Shown here one piece after another: positions 1-8,812 of a DNA stretch of 49,310 nucleotides (the stretch's first letter is position 1; the number at the start of each line of letters is the position of its first letter). Below the pieces are notes generated by a model. It ran no database searches, was not told where the DNA came from, and worked only from the letters and a program-made list of their open reading frames with translations. The position numbers and the translations under genes were made by a program. The stretch is from contig NZ_JAQTQR010000010.1 in the NCBI RefSeq assembly GCF_028712165.1, forward strand, positions 1 through 49,310, read 5' to 3'. The stretch comes from Sulfuricurvum sp. GTDB lineage: Bacteria > Campylobacterota > Campylobacteria > Campylobacterales > Sulfurimonadaceae.

Positions 1-10
1 AGCCGAGTAT

Positions 11-1015
11 TTAAAAACTGCTCATTGATGTTTTAAGACTTTCAAAAACCCGTTCAACCGATGGCATCGAACCATCCGGTTCAAAAACAGCAGTATGCAG
101 CGCTGTATAAGGCAAATATCGGTACGGCACAGTAGAAAAGAAGATTCCCACAGTGGCCGTATTCGATGCGATCGCCATATTGCGTATTCTCGTATCATTG
201 CATACAACCGCCTGAGAATGGGCAAGATATTCCATCATATTGTCCAAAGGGAGTGCTTCGAGTTTTTTCACATTGGCATACTGAGAAAAATCGGTCATTA
301 CATCATCCACTTTTTCGTTGATGCCGATCCCCTCCAATACGATATGTTCATATCCCGGATATTGGTGTGCCATTTTTTGGATCAAACTGCTAAAATTCCC
401 CTTCGGCCATTGTTTGGACGGAACCGAAGCTCCCATAAAATAGACGATTCGAGACTCTTTTTTATCTGCATTTTTATACCCGTAATCAATCTCCAAGTGT
501 TTGGGCGCTCCAAAGATATAGAGCATATGTAGCAAAGTTTCGACCTCAGGTACCAAATCCGAACGCAACAAACTGATATCGAAAAAGAGGAAATTTTTAA
601 CTCGACGATACGGAAACCCTATTTTTACTTTAGCCTTATTCAAAAAACATATAACGCCGGACAAGCCGCTATCGGTCATATCAAATAATAAATCGTGATT
701 ACCCAACTCCCGTATTTGTTTGTAGCGTGATAAAAAGGAGGTTTTTTTGCCCTCTCTTTTTTTATGTACCGTATGTACACGATCCACCAAATCCAATGGT
801 GCACCGTAACTGTACGTGTCAATAATACTTAAAGTGATTGTTGCATTCGGGAAAAAAGCACGTGCTTGAACTAAAAAAGGGCGCAAGACCATCATATCCC
901 CTATTGACGCATGACGGATGATCGCAATAGAACGGACCGATTCGGGAGAGATGTCCCTAGCAATGTTTTTTGCTTTTTTAGATGCCCATGCACCTTTTTC
1001 AAACCATAATTTCAT
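11..1015 (-). CDS. Glycosyltransferase family 9 protein, heptosyltransferase-like (divergent)
   Basis: A 334-residue GT9-type enzyme that probably adds a sugar, likely a heptose, to the lipooligosaccharide core at the inner face of the inner membrane. Around residues 30-43 the IIRHASIGDMM segment corresponds to the GT9 N-terminal loop carrying the general-base Asp (D40). KQWPKGNFS near 201-209 fits the KxWP donor-binding segment. The usual NDSGPMHxAAA loop is replaced by NDTRIRNMAIA near 273-283, so donor specificity may differ. It lies 2 nt after the GT4 gene, last of a leftward GT2-GT4-GT9 run. The acceptor cannot be read from sequence. Confidence 0.85.
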   Translation of the reverse strand: MKLWFEKGAWASKKAKNIARDISPESVRSIAIIRHASIGDMMVLRPFLVQARAFFPNATITLSIIDTYSYGAPLDLVDRVHTVHKKREGKKTSFLSRYKQIRELGNHDLLFDMTDSGLSGVICFLNKAKVKIGFPYRRVKNFLFFDISLLRSDLVPEVETLLHMLYIFGAPKHLEIDYGYKNADKKESRIVYFMGASVPSKQWPKGNFSSLIQKMAHQYPGYEHIVLEGIGINEKVDDVMTDFSQYANVKKLEALPLDNMMEYLAHSQAVVCNDTRIRNMAIASNTATVGIFFSTVPYRYLPYTALHTAVFEPDGSMPSVERVFESLKTSMSSF

Positions 1016-1017
1016 TC

Positions 1018-2106
1018 TTACACTTTCCGTAAAGTTTGTTGCAACAGCTTAAACTGTTTTTGACTTTCAAACATTTCCATCGCTTTGAGTTGTCCCGCTT
1101 TTGCGAACTCAAAACGTATATGAGTATCATACGCAAGTCTCTCTAATTTAACGCTCAAATCATCGCTGTCAAACGTTTTAAACAACAGCCCGTTGATCTC
1201 ATTGTCAATAATCTCCAACGGCCCGCCGCTGTCACTGGCGACAACACAGACCCCGCACATCATCGCTTCGATCAGAACCAGTCCGAACGTCTCTTTTTCA
1301 GTCGCCAAAACGACCGTATCGCATACCTGCATCAACGTCTGAGCTTCATTGGTAAATCCGGTGAAAACAGCGATATCACGGTATTCTTCTTGTAAGCGGA
1401 GCAGATATGCCTCATCCATCGTATGACCGACGATCAGCACTTTGGCATCGATCCCTTTTTTGGAGAGTTTCATGAGCGCTTCGAGTACCAGATGCTGCCC
1501 TTTTTGAGCCTCTATCCGCCCCACTATTCCGACTGTAAACGATTTTCCTAATCCCAACCGTTTACGACGGGATTGCTTTTCCTCTTCGGAAATAATCGCG
1601 GGTTGATCGGCACCGATGTAGAGTACTTCTACTTTCGGCCGAACCTCCTCTGGGATAAATTTTTCAATCTGTGTTTTAACCTGCTGAGTCACTGCGAGCA
1701 TCATATCCAGATTTTTATACAGATATCGGTGGTAAAAATCGTTTTTGAACCGGGTCATTGTCATATGGCGCGACTGTACGACACGAGGTTTGCGTTTGGA
1801 AATCCGTTTTGCCATAATGGCGAGAGGAAGGTCTTTTGTCCAGTGCAGATGCACGACATCAATATTTTCCTGATCAATAATTTCCGCAAGGGCACGGGCA
1901 CTGAACCATGAGAAAAGTGTATTACGACGTTTCAGTGGGACAAAAGGAAGTCCATGTGTTTCGTACTGTTCTCTCAATTTCCCTTTTTCATTGATAACGC
2001 TGACGCATTCGCTATGTTCACCGAGATAATGTGAAGCTCGCATCATATAAAGTTCCAATCCCCCCAAATCGGGAGAGAGACACAGTTCGCAAATCTTATT
2101 CGCCAC
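1018..2106 (-). CDS. Glycosyltransferase family 4 (GT-B fold)
   Basis: A 362-residue retaining GT4 glycosyltransferase, probably acting on LPS core or surface glycan at the cytoplasmic membrane. The N-terminal half has the GGLELYM acceptor-side loop (about 15-21). The C-terminal half has GRIEAQKG (196-203) and the EX7E nucleotide-sugar motif (E272 and E280 in KETFGLVLIE), followed by SDSGGPLEII. The start appears to be GTG at 2106, 11 nt inside the end of the upstream GT2 gene, which suggests translational coupling. Sugar donor and acceptor are unknown. Confidence 0.9.
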   Translation of the reverse strand: MANKICELCLSPDLGGLELYMMRASHYLGEHSECVSVINEKGKLREQYETHGLPFVPLKRRNTLFSWFSARALAEIIDQENIDVVHLHWTKDLPLAIMAKRISKRKPRVVQSRHMTMTRFKNDFYHRYLYKNLDMMLAVTQQVKTQIEKFIPEEVRPKVEVLYIGADQPAIISEEEKQSRRKRLGLGKSFTVGIVGRIEAQKGQHLVLEALMKLSKKGIDAKVLIVGHTMDEAYLLRLQEEYRDIAVFTGFTNEAQTLMQVCDTVVLATEKETFGLVLIEAMMCGVCVVASDSGGPLEIIDNEINGLLFKTFDSDDLSVKLERLAYDTHIRFEFAKAGQLKAMEMFESQKQFKLLQQTLRKV

Positions 2107-2854
2107 GTTGATTCTTTTGTTCGAGATTCAATTCATAGAGCTTGATGTATTTGTAAAAATTGGTCGCCATATGGGAAAATGCGATAATAAGCCCCGCATA
2201 ACCGTCCAAAAACCCCCGTTTGAGGATATAGGTACGGAAGAATGAATAAAGCCCGTTAAAAAACGCTTTGGCGGGAGAAGAGGATTTTTTGCCGACGTTA
2301 TCGGTTGCGAACAGGGTCGAATAACGATCGGCTTTGATGACAAATTCCGAAATGCTCTGATAAGGATAATGGCTGAAACTGTTATGAAGCGTATAACGGC
2401 TCAGCCCTTCACTCAAAATATGTTCATGGACGTGTTTATCGCTGTATCGGGTCGTTTTGCGGTTATAGATACGGACGATTTCATCTGCGCCCCAGCAATG
2501 GCGGATTTCAGTACTCTTGTAAAAGTTTTTACGTAACAGGGTATAAACCGTTTTCGGCTCAAGCGCCAGCGACATAATCTCACGAACAATCGCTTCGTCC
2601 ATCACTTCATCCGCATCAAGGGAGAGAATCCAATCGTGCACGGCATATTCCGCCGCCGCATTTTTCGTCGGACCGAAACCGATAAACTCCCCTTCTACGA
2701 GTTGGACGTTCGAATACGTTGAAGCGATTGCGGCTGTGTCGTCCGTCGATCCGTTGTTGTAGACGACAACATCATCAAAAGCTTTCAGACTCTCCAAACA
2801 CGAAGAGAGTGTTGCGGCTCCGTTTTTGACAATTATTACGACGGAAACACCCAT
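2096..2854 (-). CDS. Glycosyltransferase family 2, WaaE/KdtX-like
   Basis: A 252-residue inverting GT-A glycosyltransferase. It has a short N-terminal SVVIIVKNG strand, NNGSTDDT (33-40) for the nucleotide, and LDADE with the metal-binding DxD at D80-D82. Size and the C-terminal aromatic/basic region resemble the WaaE/KdtX group that adds glucose to inner-core heptose; that assignment is by family resemblance only. It is the first gene of the leftward GT2-GT4-GT9 run and is divergent from the WaaP-like kinase across 78 bp. Confidence 0.87.
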   Translation of the reverse strand: MGVSVVIIVKNGAATLSSCLESLKAFDDVVVYNNGSTDDTAAIASTYSNVQLVEGEFIGFGPTKNAAAEYAVHDWILSLDADEVMDEAIVREIMSLALEPKTVYTLLRKNFYKSTEIRHCWGADEIVRIYNRKTTRYSDKHVHEHILSEGLSRYTLHNSFSHYPYQSISEFVIKADRYSTLFATDNVGKKSSSPAKAFFNGLYSFFRTYILKRGFLDGYAGLIIAFSHMATNFYKYIKLYELNLEQKNQRGE

Positions 2855-2932
2855 TCTTTCAGCCTTTCAGTATCATCCAACAGAGTTTTTAGTATCATAT
2901 CACACCCTCTCTTAAGGACTTTTCTAACTCCT

Positions 2933-3700
2933 ATGAATATCCGATACGAATATAATCCGGCATTTGAATCCCTCAAACCCTCGTTTGAAGCGATCCGAAC
3001 CATTTTTGCCCAAGACGATCACTCGATCCACAAAGCCCGTAATGAACTCAAAATCATTGATATTCAGGGAATTAAGACCGTCGTAAAATCGTTTAAAGTC
3101 CCACATGTGATAAACCGTATCGTCTATTCTAATTTTCGTCACAGCAAAGCCTACAAATCGTATCACAATGCTCTGCGTTTGCGAGAACTCGATATTTCGA
3201 CCCCTCAGCCGATTGCTCTCATCGAGTTCTTTGAGTCAGGGTTATTAGCGGACAGTTATTTCATCAGCGAATATTTTGAGTACGATTTCACCATTCGCAC
3301 TCCGCTGCTTGAACCGCTAAGCGATCGGGAAGCCATTTTCAAAGCGTTTGCCGAGTACACCTATGAACTCCATCGCAAAGGGGTATGGCATCTGGACTAC
3401 TCGCCGGGCAACATTCTAATCCGACGCACAGGTGACATGTACGCATTCAGTATCGTCGATATTAACCGGATGGAGTTTCGAGAAATCACCCCGATTCAAG
3501 GATGCGAAAATTTTAATAAACTGTGGGCAAGCGATGAGGAACTCGAAATCATGGGACGTGAATACGCTCGGCTCAGCGGTCTGGACGAAAATATCGCAAT
3601 CCGTGAAATGCAACGGCATAACAACGCCAACAAACGGGTCAAAAACTTCAAAAAAAGGCTCAAGAAAGCAATGAAAGGCGATTTTTCAGCTCTTTCTTAA
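2933..3700 (+). CDS. WaaP-like lipopolysaccharide core kinase
   Basis: A 255-residue protein of the Kdo/WaaP kinase family, which phosphorylates inner-core sugars of lipooligosaccharide on the cytoplasmic side. The kinase catalytic loop HLDYSPGNIL sits at 153-162 (D155 catalytic, N160 metal-binding), and VDINRM (D176) replaces the DFG segment. VKSFKV near 51-56 probably carries the ATP lysine. ATG 2933 has AAGGA about 14 nt upstream, a long spacing. The 3' end overlaps the convergent GT9 gene by 41 nt. Substrate sugar (heptose or Kdo) is not decidable. Confidence 0.85.
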   Translation: MNIRYEYNPAFESLKPSFEAIRTIFAQDDHSIHKARNELKIIDIQGIKTVVKSFKVPHVINRIVYSNFRHSKAYKSYHNALRLRELDISTPQPIALIEFFESGLLADSYFISEYFEYDFTIRTPLLEPLSDREAIFKAFAEYTYELHRKGVWHLDYSPGNILIRRTGDMYAFSIVDINRMEFREITPIQGCENFNKLWASDEELEIMGREYARLSGLDENIAIREMQRHNNANKRVKNFKKRLKKAMKGDFSALS

Positions 3701-4631
3701 CCCTCTCAAACATCTCTGTGCGTCCCTGCGGATTGAGGGGGATCATAAAGTGATGCTGTACCTCTCCGATACTTTTCCACCGCAATGCCGAAGCAAAACG
3801 GGTATCGGCGAAAAACGTAAATGTCTCGCACCCTACTGCACTGGCCAAATGGTACGTCCCCGTCGACGTACTTATAAACAGTTTAAAACTGCTCAAAAGC
3901 TTGGCAAAATCGACCACACTTCCTACTGAGCGGTATAGGACTACCCTGCTCCCGCCCAATGCATTTTTCGCTTCGTTGTACAGTTTTTCCTCATCCGGAC
4001 CGAACGTCATAACCACATCAATATTCGACTCTGCCTCTGCAATGCGAACCAGCTCTATGTACTCTTTGAACGTCCAGTTGGCATCCGAGGAACCGCCGAA
4101 ACCAGGGTGAAACGCTACCACCGGTTTGGTCACTCCATATTCGGCACAAAATTCCGAATAGGCTTTTTCGGCCCCCTCAAAGTGCAAAAGCGGTTTGGGA
4201 AAATCGAGTGAAATATCACTAAAAAGTGCTTTAGTCAGCTCTAAATTGTACTCAAATTCCGCCATCTTCACTTCGCTTCGGCGTTGTGTGATGCGGCGGT
4301 TGTAAAAAATTTGGGCTATTTTTGTGGCCGGGGCGATACGCAGAGGAATACGCGCTATCCATTGCGCAAGTGCAACACGGGTGTTGGAAAACAGGGTAAT
4401 AGACGCATCAATTTGGGCTTGTTTGATTTTAAAGGCAAGTTCTAAAATATCATCCCCGCTATCAACGATCACCTCATCAATAAAATCACATGACTCCGCT
4501 AATGTACGGTTCAGAGGAGCTACGAGAGCGATGATACGGTTAGAAGGGTTATGATGTTTTAAAACATACAGAGTCGGCAATGCGGTGATAAAATCACCCA
4601 GTTTGTCATTACGCACTACCAAAATATTCAT
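3660..4631 (-). CDS. Glycosyltransferase family 9 (heptosyltransferase family)
   Basis: A 323-residue GT9 enzyme, more typical than the one at the left edge. It starts directly with NILVVRNDKLGDFITALPT (D13 the expected general base) and has STGTYHLASAVG at 256-267, the donor-binding loop of this family. HPGFGGSSDANW near 175-186 is the inter-domain segment. It probably transfers heptose to the lipooligosaccharide core. The C-terminal end overlaps the convergent WaaP-like kinase by 41 nt. It is transcribed alone, divergent from the gene at 4686. Confidence 0.88.
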   Translation of the reverse strand: MNILVVRNDKLGDFITALPTLYVLKHHNPSNRIIALVAPLNRTLAESCDFIDEVIVDSGDDILELAFKIKQAQIDASITLFSNTRVALAQWIARIPLRIAPATKIAQIFYNRRITQRRSEVKMAEFEYNLELTKALFSDISLDFPKPLLHFEGAEKAYSEFCAEYGVTKPVVAFHPGFGGSSDANWTFKEYIELVRIAEAESNIDVVMTFGPDEEKLYNEAKNALGGSRVVLYRSVGSVVDFAKLLSSFKLFISTSTGTYHLASAVGCETFTFFADTRFASALRWKSIGEVQHHFMIPLNPQGRTEMFERVKKELKNRLSLLS

Positions 4632-4673
4632 TGTTCACCCTTGTTTGAATAGGGTTATTTTACCCAATATCGC

Positions 4674-4679
4674 TATAAT
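4674..4679 (+). promoter_or_regulatory. -10 box TATAAT, probable leaderless promoter
   Basis: Perfect TATAAT ending 6 nt before ATG 4686, so transcription would be expected to begin at or next to the start codon. No Shine-Dalgarno lies between them. Confidence 0.6.
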
Positions 4680-4685
4680 CTCACC

Positions 4686-5858
4686 ATGAAAGAACCATTC
4701 GTTTGGGATCATTATTCCGATCAGCCTGCCATCATTAGAGACAAAGCATTAAAACGTGCCATGCGGCGCAGTGCTCTTCCTTCGCTGATCAAAACATTTT
4801 GTATTGCTTTGCTCACCCTGCCGGTTGCCATTCTCATGATGCCGTTTATTCCTCGCCGTTCCATCACCGCAAAATACTTTTTCGGTATCGGGGTAAACCT
4901 CGATAAAGAACCCAATACAACCCCGTATCTGATCGAAGAGCTTGGGGTCAAAAAACTCCTGATCCGCATCCCACTGTGGGACATGGAACGACTACACGAA
5001 TACGTCACCTTTATCCGCTCTTTTAAGGATAAAGAGATCACCGTTGCATTGCTCCAAGACCGTGAACATATCACGAGCCCCGATATGAGCCGAGATCATT
5101 TCATCCAAATATTCGAAGCACTGAATGGGATTTGCCATACCTATATTGTCGGTTCAACCATCAACCGTGCCAAATGGGGATTTTTCAGTGTCAATGAATA
5201 TCTCGATTTTTATTCGGTTGCCTATGAACTCAAAAAAGAGCGCTTTCCCCATATCAAACTGATCGGTTCCAACGTCATCGATTTCGAATACCATTTCACC
5301 GCCCATACCCTCTTCAACCTCAAACCCATCCGATACGATGCACTCGGAACTCTTCTCTACGTCGATCGCCGCGGTGCTCCCGAAAACACCCAAATTGGAT
5401 TTGATTTGAGAGGGAAAATACGTTTTCTAGCTGCTTTGATGCGATTAAGTGCCAAAACCTCTGATGAGTTAATCATTACCGAGACCAACTGGCCGATCAA
5501 AAACACCGCCCCGTATGCTCCGACCAGTGAAACAGAGTGTGTAAGCGAAGAGGATTACAGGGATTATATGGTTCGATATCATCTCCTCGCATTTGCATCA
5601 CAGCAAGTGGATTGCGTTTTTTGGCATCAGCTCATCGCCCCGGGATACGGACTAATCGACAACCGCGAAGGTATACGCAAACGAAATACGTATGATGCCT
5701 ATAGAACTATGCTATCGCATTTAAATGACGCCGAATTTATGCGCTATCGTACGGAAAATGAGAAGCATTTACTCGTCTGTTCCACCCCGAGAGGAGAATT
5801 GCATATTTCATGGGATCTAACTTCTACCCCACTCTACACCTATAAGGCAGCTTCGTGA
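4686..5858 (+). CDS. Membrane-anchored TIM-barrel-like protein, glycosidase-like fold, function unknown
   Basis: A 390-residue protein I cannot name. Residues 32-54 form one hydrophobic segment after a basic stretch, so the C-terminal domain of about 330 residues is probably periplasmic. That domain reads like a clan-A glycoside hydrolase barrel: alternating strands such as KKLLIRIPLWD, then IITETNWP (E266), where a catalytic nucleophile would lie, and VFWHQLIAPGYGL near the end. The segment where such enzymes have an acid/base Glu reads IVGSTINRAKWG (154-165) and has no Glu, so it may be a binding protein rather than an enzyme. Its stop overlaps the waaF start by 4 nt, which links it to core synthesis. 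The start at 4686 lacks a Shine-Dalgarno. Confidence 0.75.
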   Translation: MKEPFVWDHYSDQPAIIRDKALKRAMRRSALPSLIKTFCIALLTLPVAILMMPFIPRRSITAKYFFGIGVNLDKEPNTTPYLIEELGVKKLLIRIPLWDMERLHEYVTFIRSFKDKEITVALLQDREHITSPDMSRDHFIQIFEALNGICHTYIVGSTINRAKWGFFSVNEYLDFYSVAYELKKERFPHIKLIGSNVIDFEYHFTAHTLFNLKPIRYDALGTLLYVDRRGAPENTQIGFDLRGKIRFLAALMRLSAKTSDELIITETNWPIKNTAPYAPTSETECVSEEDYRDYMVRYHLLAFASQQVDCVFWHQLIAPGYGLIDNREGIRKRNTYDAYRTMLSHLNDAEFMRYRTENEKHLLVCSTPRGELHISWDLTSTPLYTYKAAS

Positions 5859-6814
5859 AAATACTCATCATTCTCCCCAACTGGCTCGGCGACGCTGTAA
5901 TGGCAACCCCCGCCATCGAAGCACTGTGTGTTGTCTACCCCGAAGCAGAGCTTACATTGGTCGGTTCGTTTGTAAGTATCGAAGCGTTGAAATATCATCC
6001 CCAATGCGTACGCCATTATGTCGATGAAACGAAAAAAGGGGGCAATCGTCTCCTCAATACCCTGAGATTTGCTCGGGAGCTGGGTCGCCATGACCTCGGG
6101 ATAACATTTCGCAATCAGCTCCATTCTTCCCTTCTGCTATCATGGACGAAAACACCGGTGAGTGCAGGTCGGAAGAGCTGGCATTCAAAACTTTTTCTTA
6201 CCCATGCGATCAAACCGCACCACCCTTCCCATCTGGTGGAACAGTACCGCGATATCGCCCAAAGTCTGAGTTCGTCGCCACTTATCATCAAAAACCTCAA
6301 ACTGCATATTCCCCTTCATCCGTATAAACGCCCTACCCTCGGAATCAATCCGGGGGCAACCTATGGAAGCGCCAAACGATGGTATCCTGAAAAGTTTGCC
6401 GAAGTAGCGCGTGCTTTGAGTGAACGATTCGACATTATCCTTTTCGGCGGCCCCAATGAAGTAGGAATGGCCAACGATATCGAAACCCGACTAAACGGTG
6501 TAAACGTGACCAATCTCGCAGGAAAAACGTCGATTCAGGAGTTATGCAGTTTTATCGGCGGATTGGATCTGTTTATCACCAACGACAGCGGCCCGATGCA
6601 CGTAGCCGCGGCCTATCAGGTACCGACGGTGGCAATCTTCGGCCCGACACGCCATTTGGAAACATCACAATGGATGAATGAAAAAAGTATTATCGTGAGA
6701 CATGATATGGAGTGTGCGCCGTGTATGAAGCGTGAATGCCCGCTCGGACATCACGAATGTATGAAAAGTATTACAGCAGCAGAAGTAATTGAAGCTGCTA
6801 AAAGTCTAATCTAA
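5855..6814 (+). CDS. waaF: ADP-heptose:LPS heptosyltransferase II
   Basis: A 319-residue GT9 enzyme that adds the second L-glycero-D-manno-heptose to the inner core using ADP-heptose, at the cytoplasmic face of the inner membrane. Its features match WaaF closely: ILPNWLGDAVM at 6-16 with D13, GATYGSAKRWYP (167-178), NDSGPMHVAAA (243-253), and a Cys-containing C-terminal segment (CAPCMKRECPLGHHECM). It is translationally coupled to the upstream barrel protein by a 4-nt overlap. The 3' end overlaps the convergent YfaZ-like gene by 17 nt. The ADP-heptose donor is made by genes elsewhere in this window. Confidence 0.94.
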   Translation: MKILIILPNWLGDAVMATPAIEALCVVYPEAELTLVGSFVSIEALKYHPQCVRHYVDETKKGGNRLLNTLRFARELGRHDLGITFRNQLHSSLLLSWTKTPVSAGRKSWHSKLFLTHAIKPHHPSHLVEQYRDIAQSLSSSPLIIKNLKLHIPLHPYKRPTLGINPGATYGSAKRWYPEKFAEVARALSERFDIILFGGPNEVGMANDIETRLNGVNVTNLAGKTSIQELCSFIGGLDLFITNDSGPMHVAAAYQVPTVAIFGPTRHLETSQWMNEKSIIVRHDMECAPCMKRECPLGHHECMKSITAAEVIEAAKSLI

Positions 6815-7385
6815 GCCCGAAATACCATGAACTGTTATAGGTCACATCACGGTTTTTGATGTTGGTATCGATTTTTCGGTATCCTACTTCGACCCGGCCG
6901 TTATCGATCGGCTCAGCATCCAGATGCAAACGTGTTTCCAAATACGAATCCCCGTCTTTGAAGCTCAACACCGAAGGGGCATAATAGAGCGATCCCCCCA
7001 GGTAAAACGGAAAAGGGGTATTCAAAGGGAGTAAAAGTTCCGCTTCGGCACCCAATGGAATCGCCGCATACGTATTACCGTCGAATTTGGTGTATTCTCC
7101 CTTGATGCCGAGTCCCAGTTTCAATCCTTGAACACCTTGCACCGGTCGCATCACCATAAATGAGACCTCCATAAGCGGATCCGTATTGGCAATCGTATTG
7201 CTGTTGTTGTTATCCCCGTTTAAAAAACGTGCCCCAATATAGGTGTTTTGCATCGCATTTCCCATACGGCCCATATCTAATCGAACTTGTCCTTCAACAT
7301 CCCTGCTGTTCACATTTGCTTCGATTTGGTGTGCGGCGAACGCTCCGCTACTGATCAAAGCGCATAAAATTATTTTTTTTAGCAT
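6798..7385 (-). CDS. YfaZ-like outer membrane beta-barrel protein
   Basis: A 195-residue protein with a signal peptide (KKIILCALISSGAFAA, cleavage near 18) and alternating amphipathic strands ending in WYFGLRLDF, with a C-terminal Phe typical of outer membrane barrels. It resembles the YfaZ family, whose function is not established. It begins 7 nt inside the 3' end of hldE, so it is probably the last gene of the hldD-hldE-yfaZ operon and may help build or respond to the lipooligosaccharide surface (inference). Confidence 0.75.
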   Translation of the reverse strand: MLKKIILCALISSGAFAAHQIEANVNSRDVEGQVRLDMGRMGNAMQNTYIGARFLNGDNNNSNTIANTDPLMEVSFMVMRPVQGVQGLKLGLGIKGEYTKFDGNTYAAIPLGAEAELLLPLNTPFPFYLGGSLYYAPSVLSFKDGDSYLETRLHLDAEPIDNGRVEVGYRKIDTNIKNRDVTYNSSWYFGLRLDF

Positions 7386-8812
7386 AGTGTCCCTTCATTA
7401 ATCCGAGCTATTGTAGCCGTCGTGCTTTTGCCGTCCACGAACTGCACCAGTCTCAATTCCTTAGCAAATTCCGCTCCAACAACCGATTTACCCTCATAAT
7501 CTCCCCCTTTGACAAGGATATCGGGAGCAATATTCTTAATGAGTTCATACGGAGTTTCATCACTAAACATCACCACAAAATCGACCGATTCGAGCGCAGC
7601 TAAAATATAGGCACGATCCGCTTCAGAATTGACCGGACGTGTCGGCCCTTTCAGGGTACGAACCGAACTGTCAGAATTGAGCCCGACGATCAATACATCC
7701 CCGTAGCTTTTCGCCTCTTGGAGATATTTGACATGTCCGACATGGAGAATATCGAAACACCCATTGGTAAAGACGACTTTTTTCCCTTCGCGTTTTAAGC
7801 GCTCGGAAAGTGCAAAAATTTCTTCTTGCGTTTTAATATGCATTTCCGAAGTACTTTGATGCAAACTGGAGGCATATTCCTCAATTTCGGCGAGTGTGAC
7901 GGTAGCCGAACCGATTTTACCGACGACAACGGCTGCAGCATGATTTGCAAAAGGGGCCGCTTCATCGATGCTCAGTCCGGCACTCAGTGCAAATGAGAGA
8001 GATGCGATCACTGTATCCCCCGCACCTGTCACATCATAGACCTCTTTGGCTACGGTTGGAAAGCGCCGCATGCTTTTGTCATAAATCGCAATACCGTCTT
8101 CGGAGAGGGTGATCATCGAACATTCCAAAGAACATGTTTCTTTGAGATTTACAAGCGCTTTTTGGAGACTCTTGTCATCTTTGATCACGATCCCTGTCGC
8201 CTCAGAGGCCTCTTTTTTATTCGGTGTCAGCAAATAGGCGCCGCGGTATTTTCGGTAATCTTTGCCCTTAGGATCCACCAACACTTTTTTCCCTGCCGCT
8301 TTTGCCGTGGCGATTATCCCGCCTGCGACGGCATCGGTAATAACCCCTTTTCCGTAATCGGAGAGGATGATAATATCGCACGTATCGATGATATCAATAA
8401 TGTACGAGACGATAGCGCGCTCGCTCACTTTATCAATCGACTCTTTGGATTCCTTGTCGTAACGCAAAATTTGCTGATTCGAAGCAATAATCCGGCTTTT
8501 TTTGGATGTTTTACGCCCTGTTTGCCGTATCAAACCGTTACTGTTTACACCGATATCCGAAAGCATATTGCGTAATTCTTCGCCGTTTTCATCGTCTCCG
8601 ATGACGCCGGCTACACTTACTTTGGCACCCAAAGCAATTAGATTGTTGATTACATTTCCCGCACCGCCGAGAACTGTCGTCTCACGAGAGATATCGACGA
8701 CCTGTACCGGAGCTTCAGGAGAGATACGTTCACATCCTCCCCACAAATAATGGTCAATCATCAGATCACCGATTACAAGAATATGAGGATGAATATCATT
8801 TAACTGTTTCAT
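7379..8812 (-). CDS. hldE: Bifunctional D-glycero-beta-D-manno-heptose-7-phosphate kinase / heptose-1-phosphate adenylyltransferase
   Basis: A 477-residue fusion doing two steps of ADP-heptose synthesis in the cytoplasm. The N-terminal PfkB/ribokinase domain (1-315) has GGAGNVINNL (49-58) and VTGAGDTV with catalytic D266. The C-terminal nucleotidyltransferase domain (about 330-477) has FTNGCFDILHVGH, with the HxGH site at 357-360. Length matches E. coli HldE. The start codon and the stop of hldD overlap by one base (TGATG), indicating coupled translation. The remaining steps, GmhA and GmhB, are encoded at 13.5-14.6 kb. Confidence 0.96.
   Translation of the reverse strand: MKQLNDIHPHILVIGDLMIDHYLWGGCERISPEAPVQVVDISRETTVLGGAGNVINNLIALGAKVSVAGVIGDDENGEELRNMLSDIGVNSNGLIRQTGRKTSKKSRIIASNQQILRYDKESKESIDKVSERAIVSYIIDIIDTCDIIILSDYGKGVITDAVAGGIIATAKAAGKKVLVDPKGKDYRKYRGAYLLTPNKKEASEATGIVIKDDKSLQKALVNLKETCSLECSMITLSEDGIAIYDKSMRRFPTVAKEVYDVTGAGDTVIASLSFALSAGLSIDEAAPFANHAAAVVVGKIGSATVTLAEIEEYASSLHQSTSEMHIKTQEEIFALSERLKREGKKVVFTNGCFDILHVGHVKYLQEAKSYGDVLIVGLNSDSSVRTLKGPTRPVNSEADRAYILAALESVDFVVMFSDETPYELIKNIAPDILVKGGDYEGKSVVGAEFAKELRLVQFVDGKSTTATIARINEGTLC

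Noticed and set aside
8162-8575. 137-codon plus-strand frame opposite hldE
   Set aside because: Antisense shadow of hldE with no recognisable domain.
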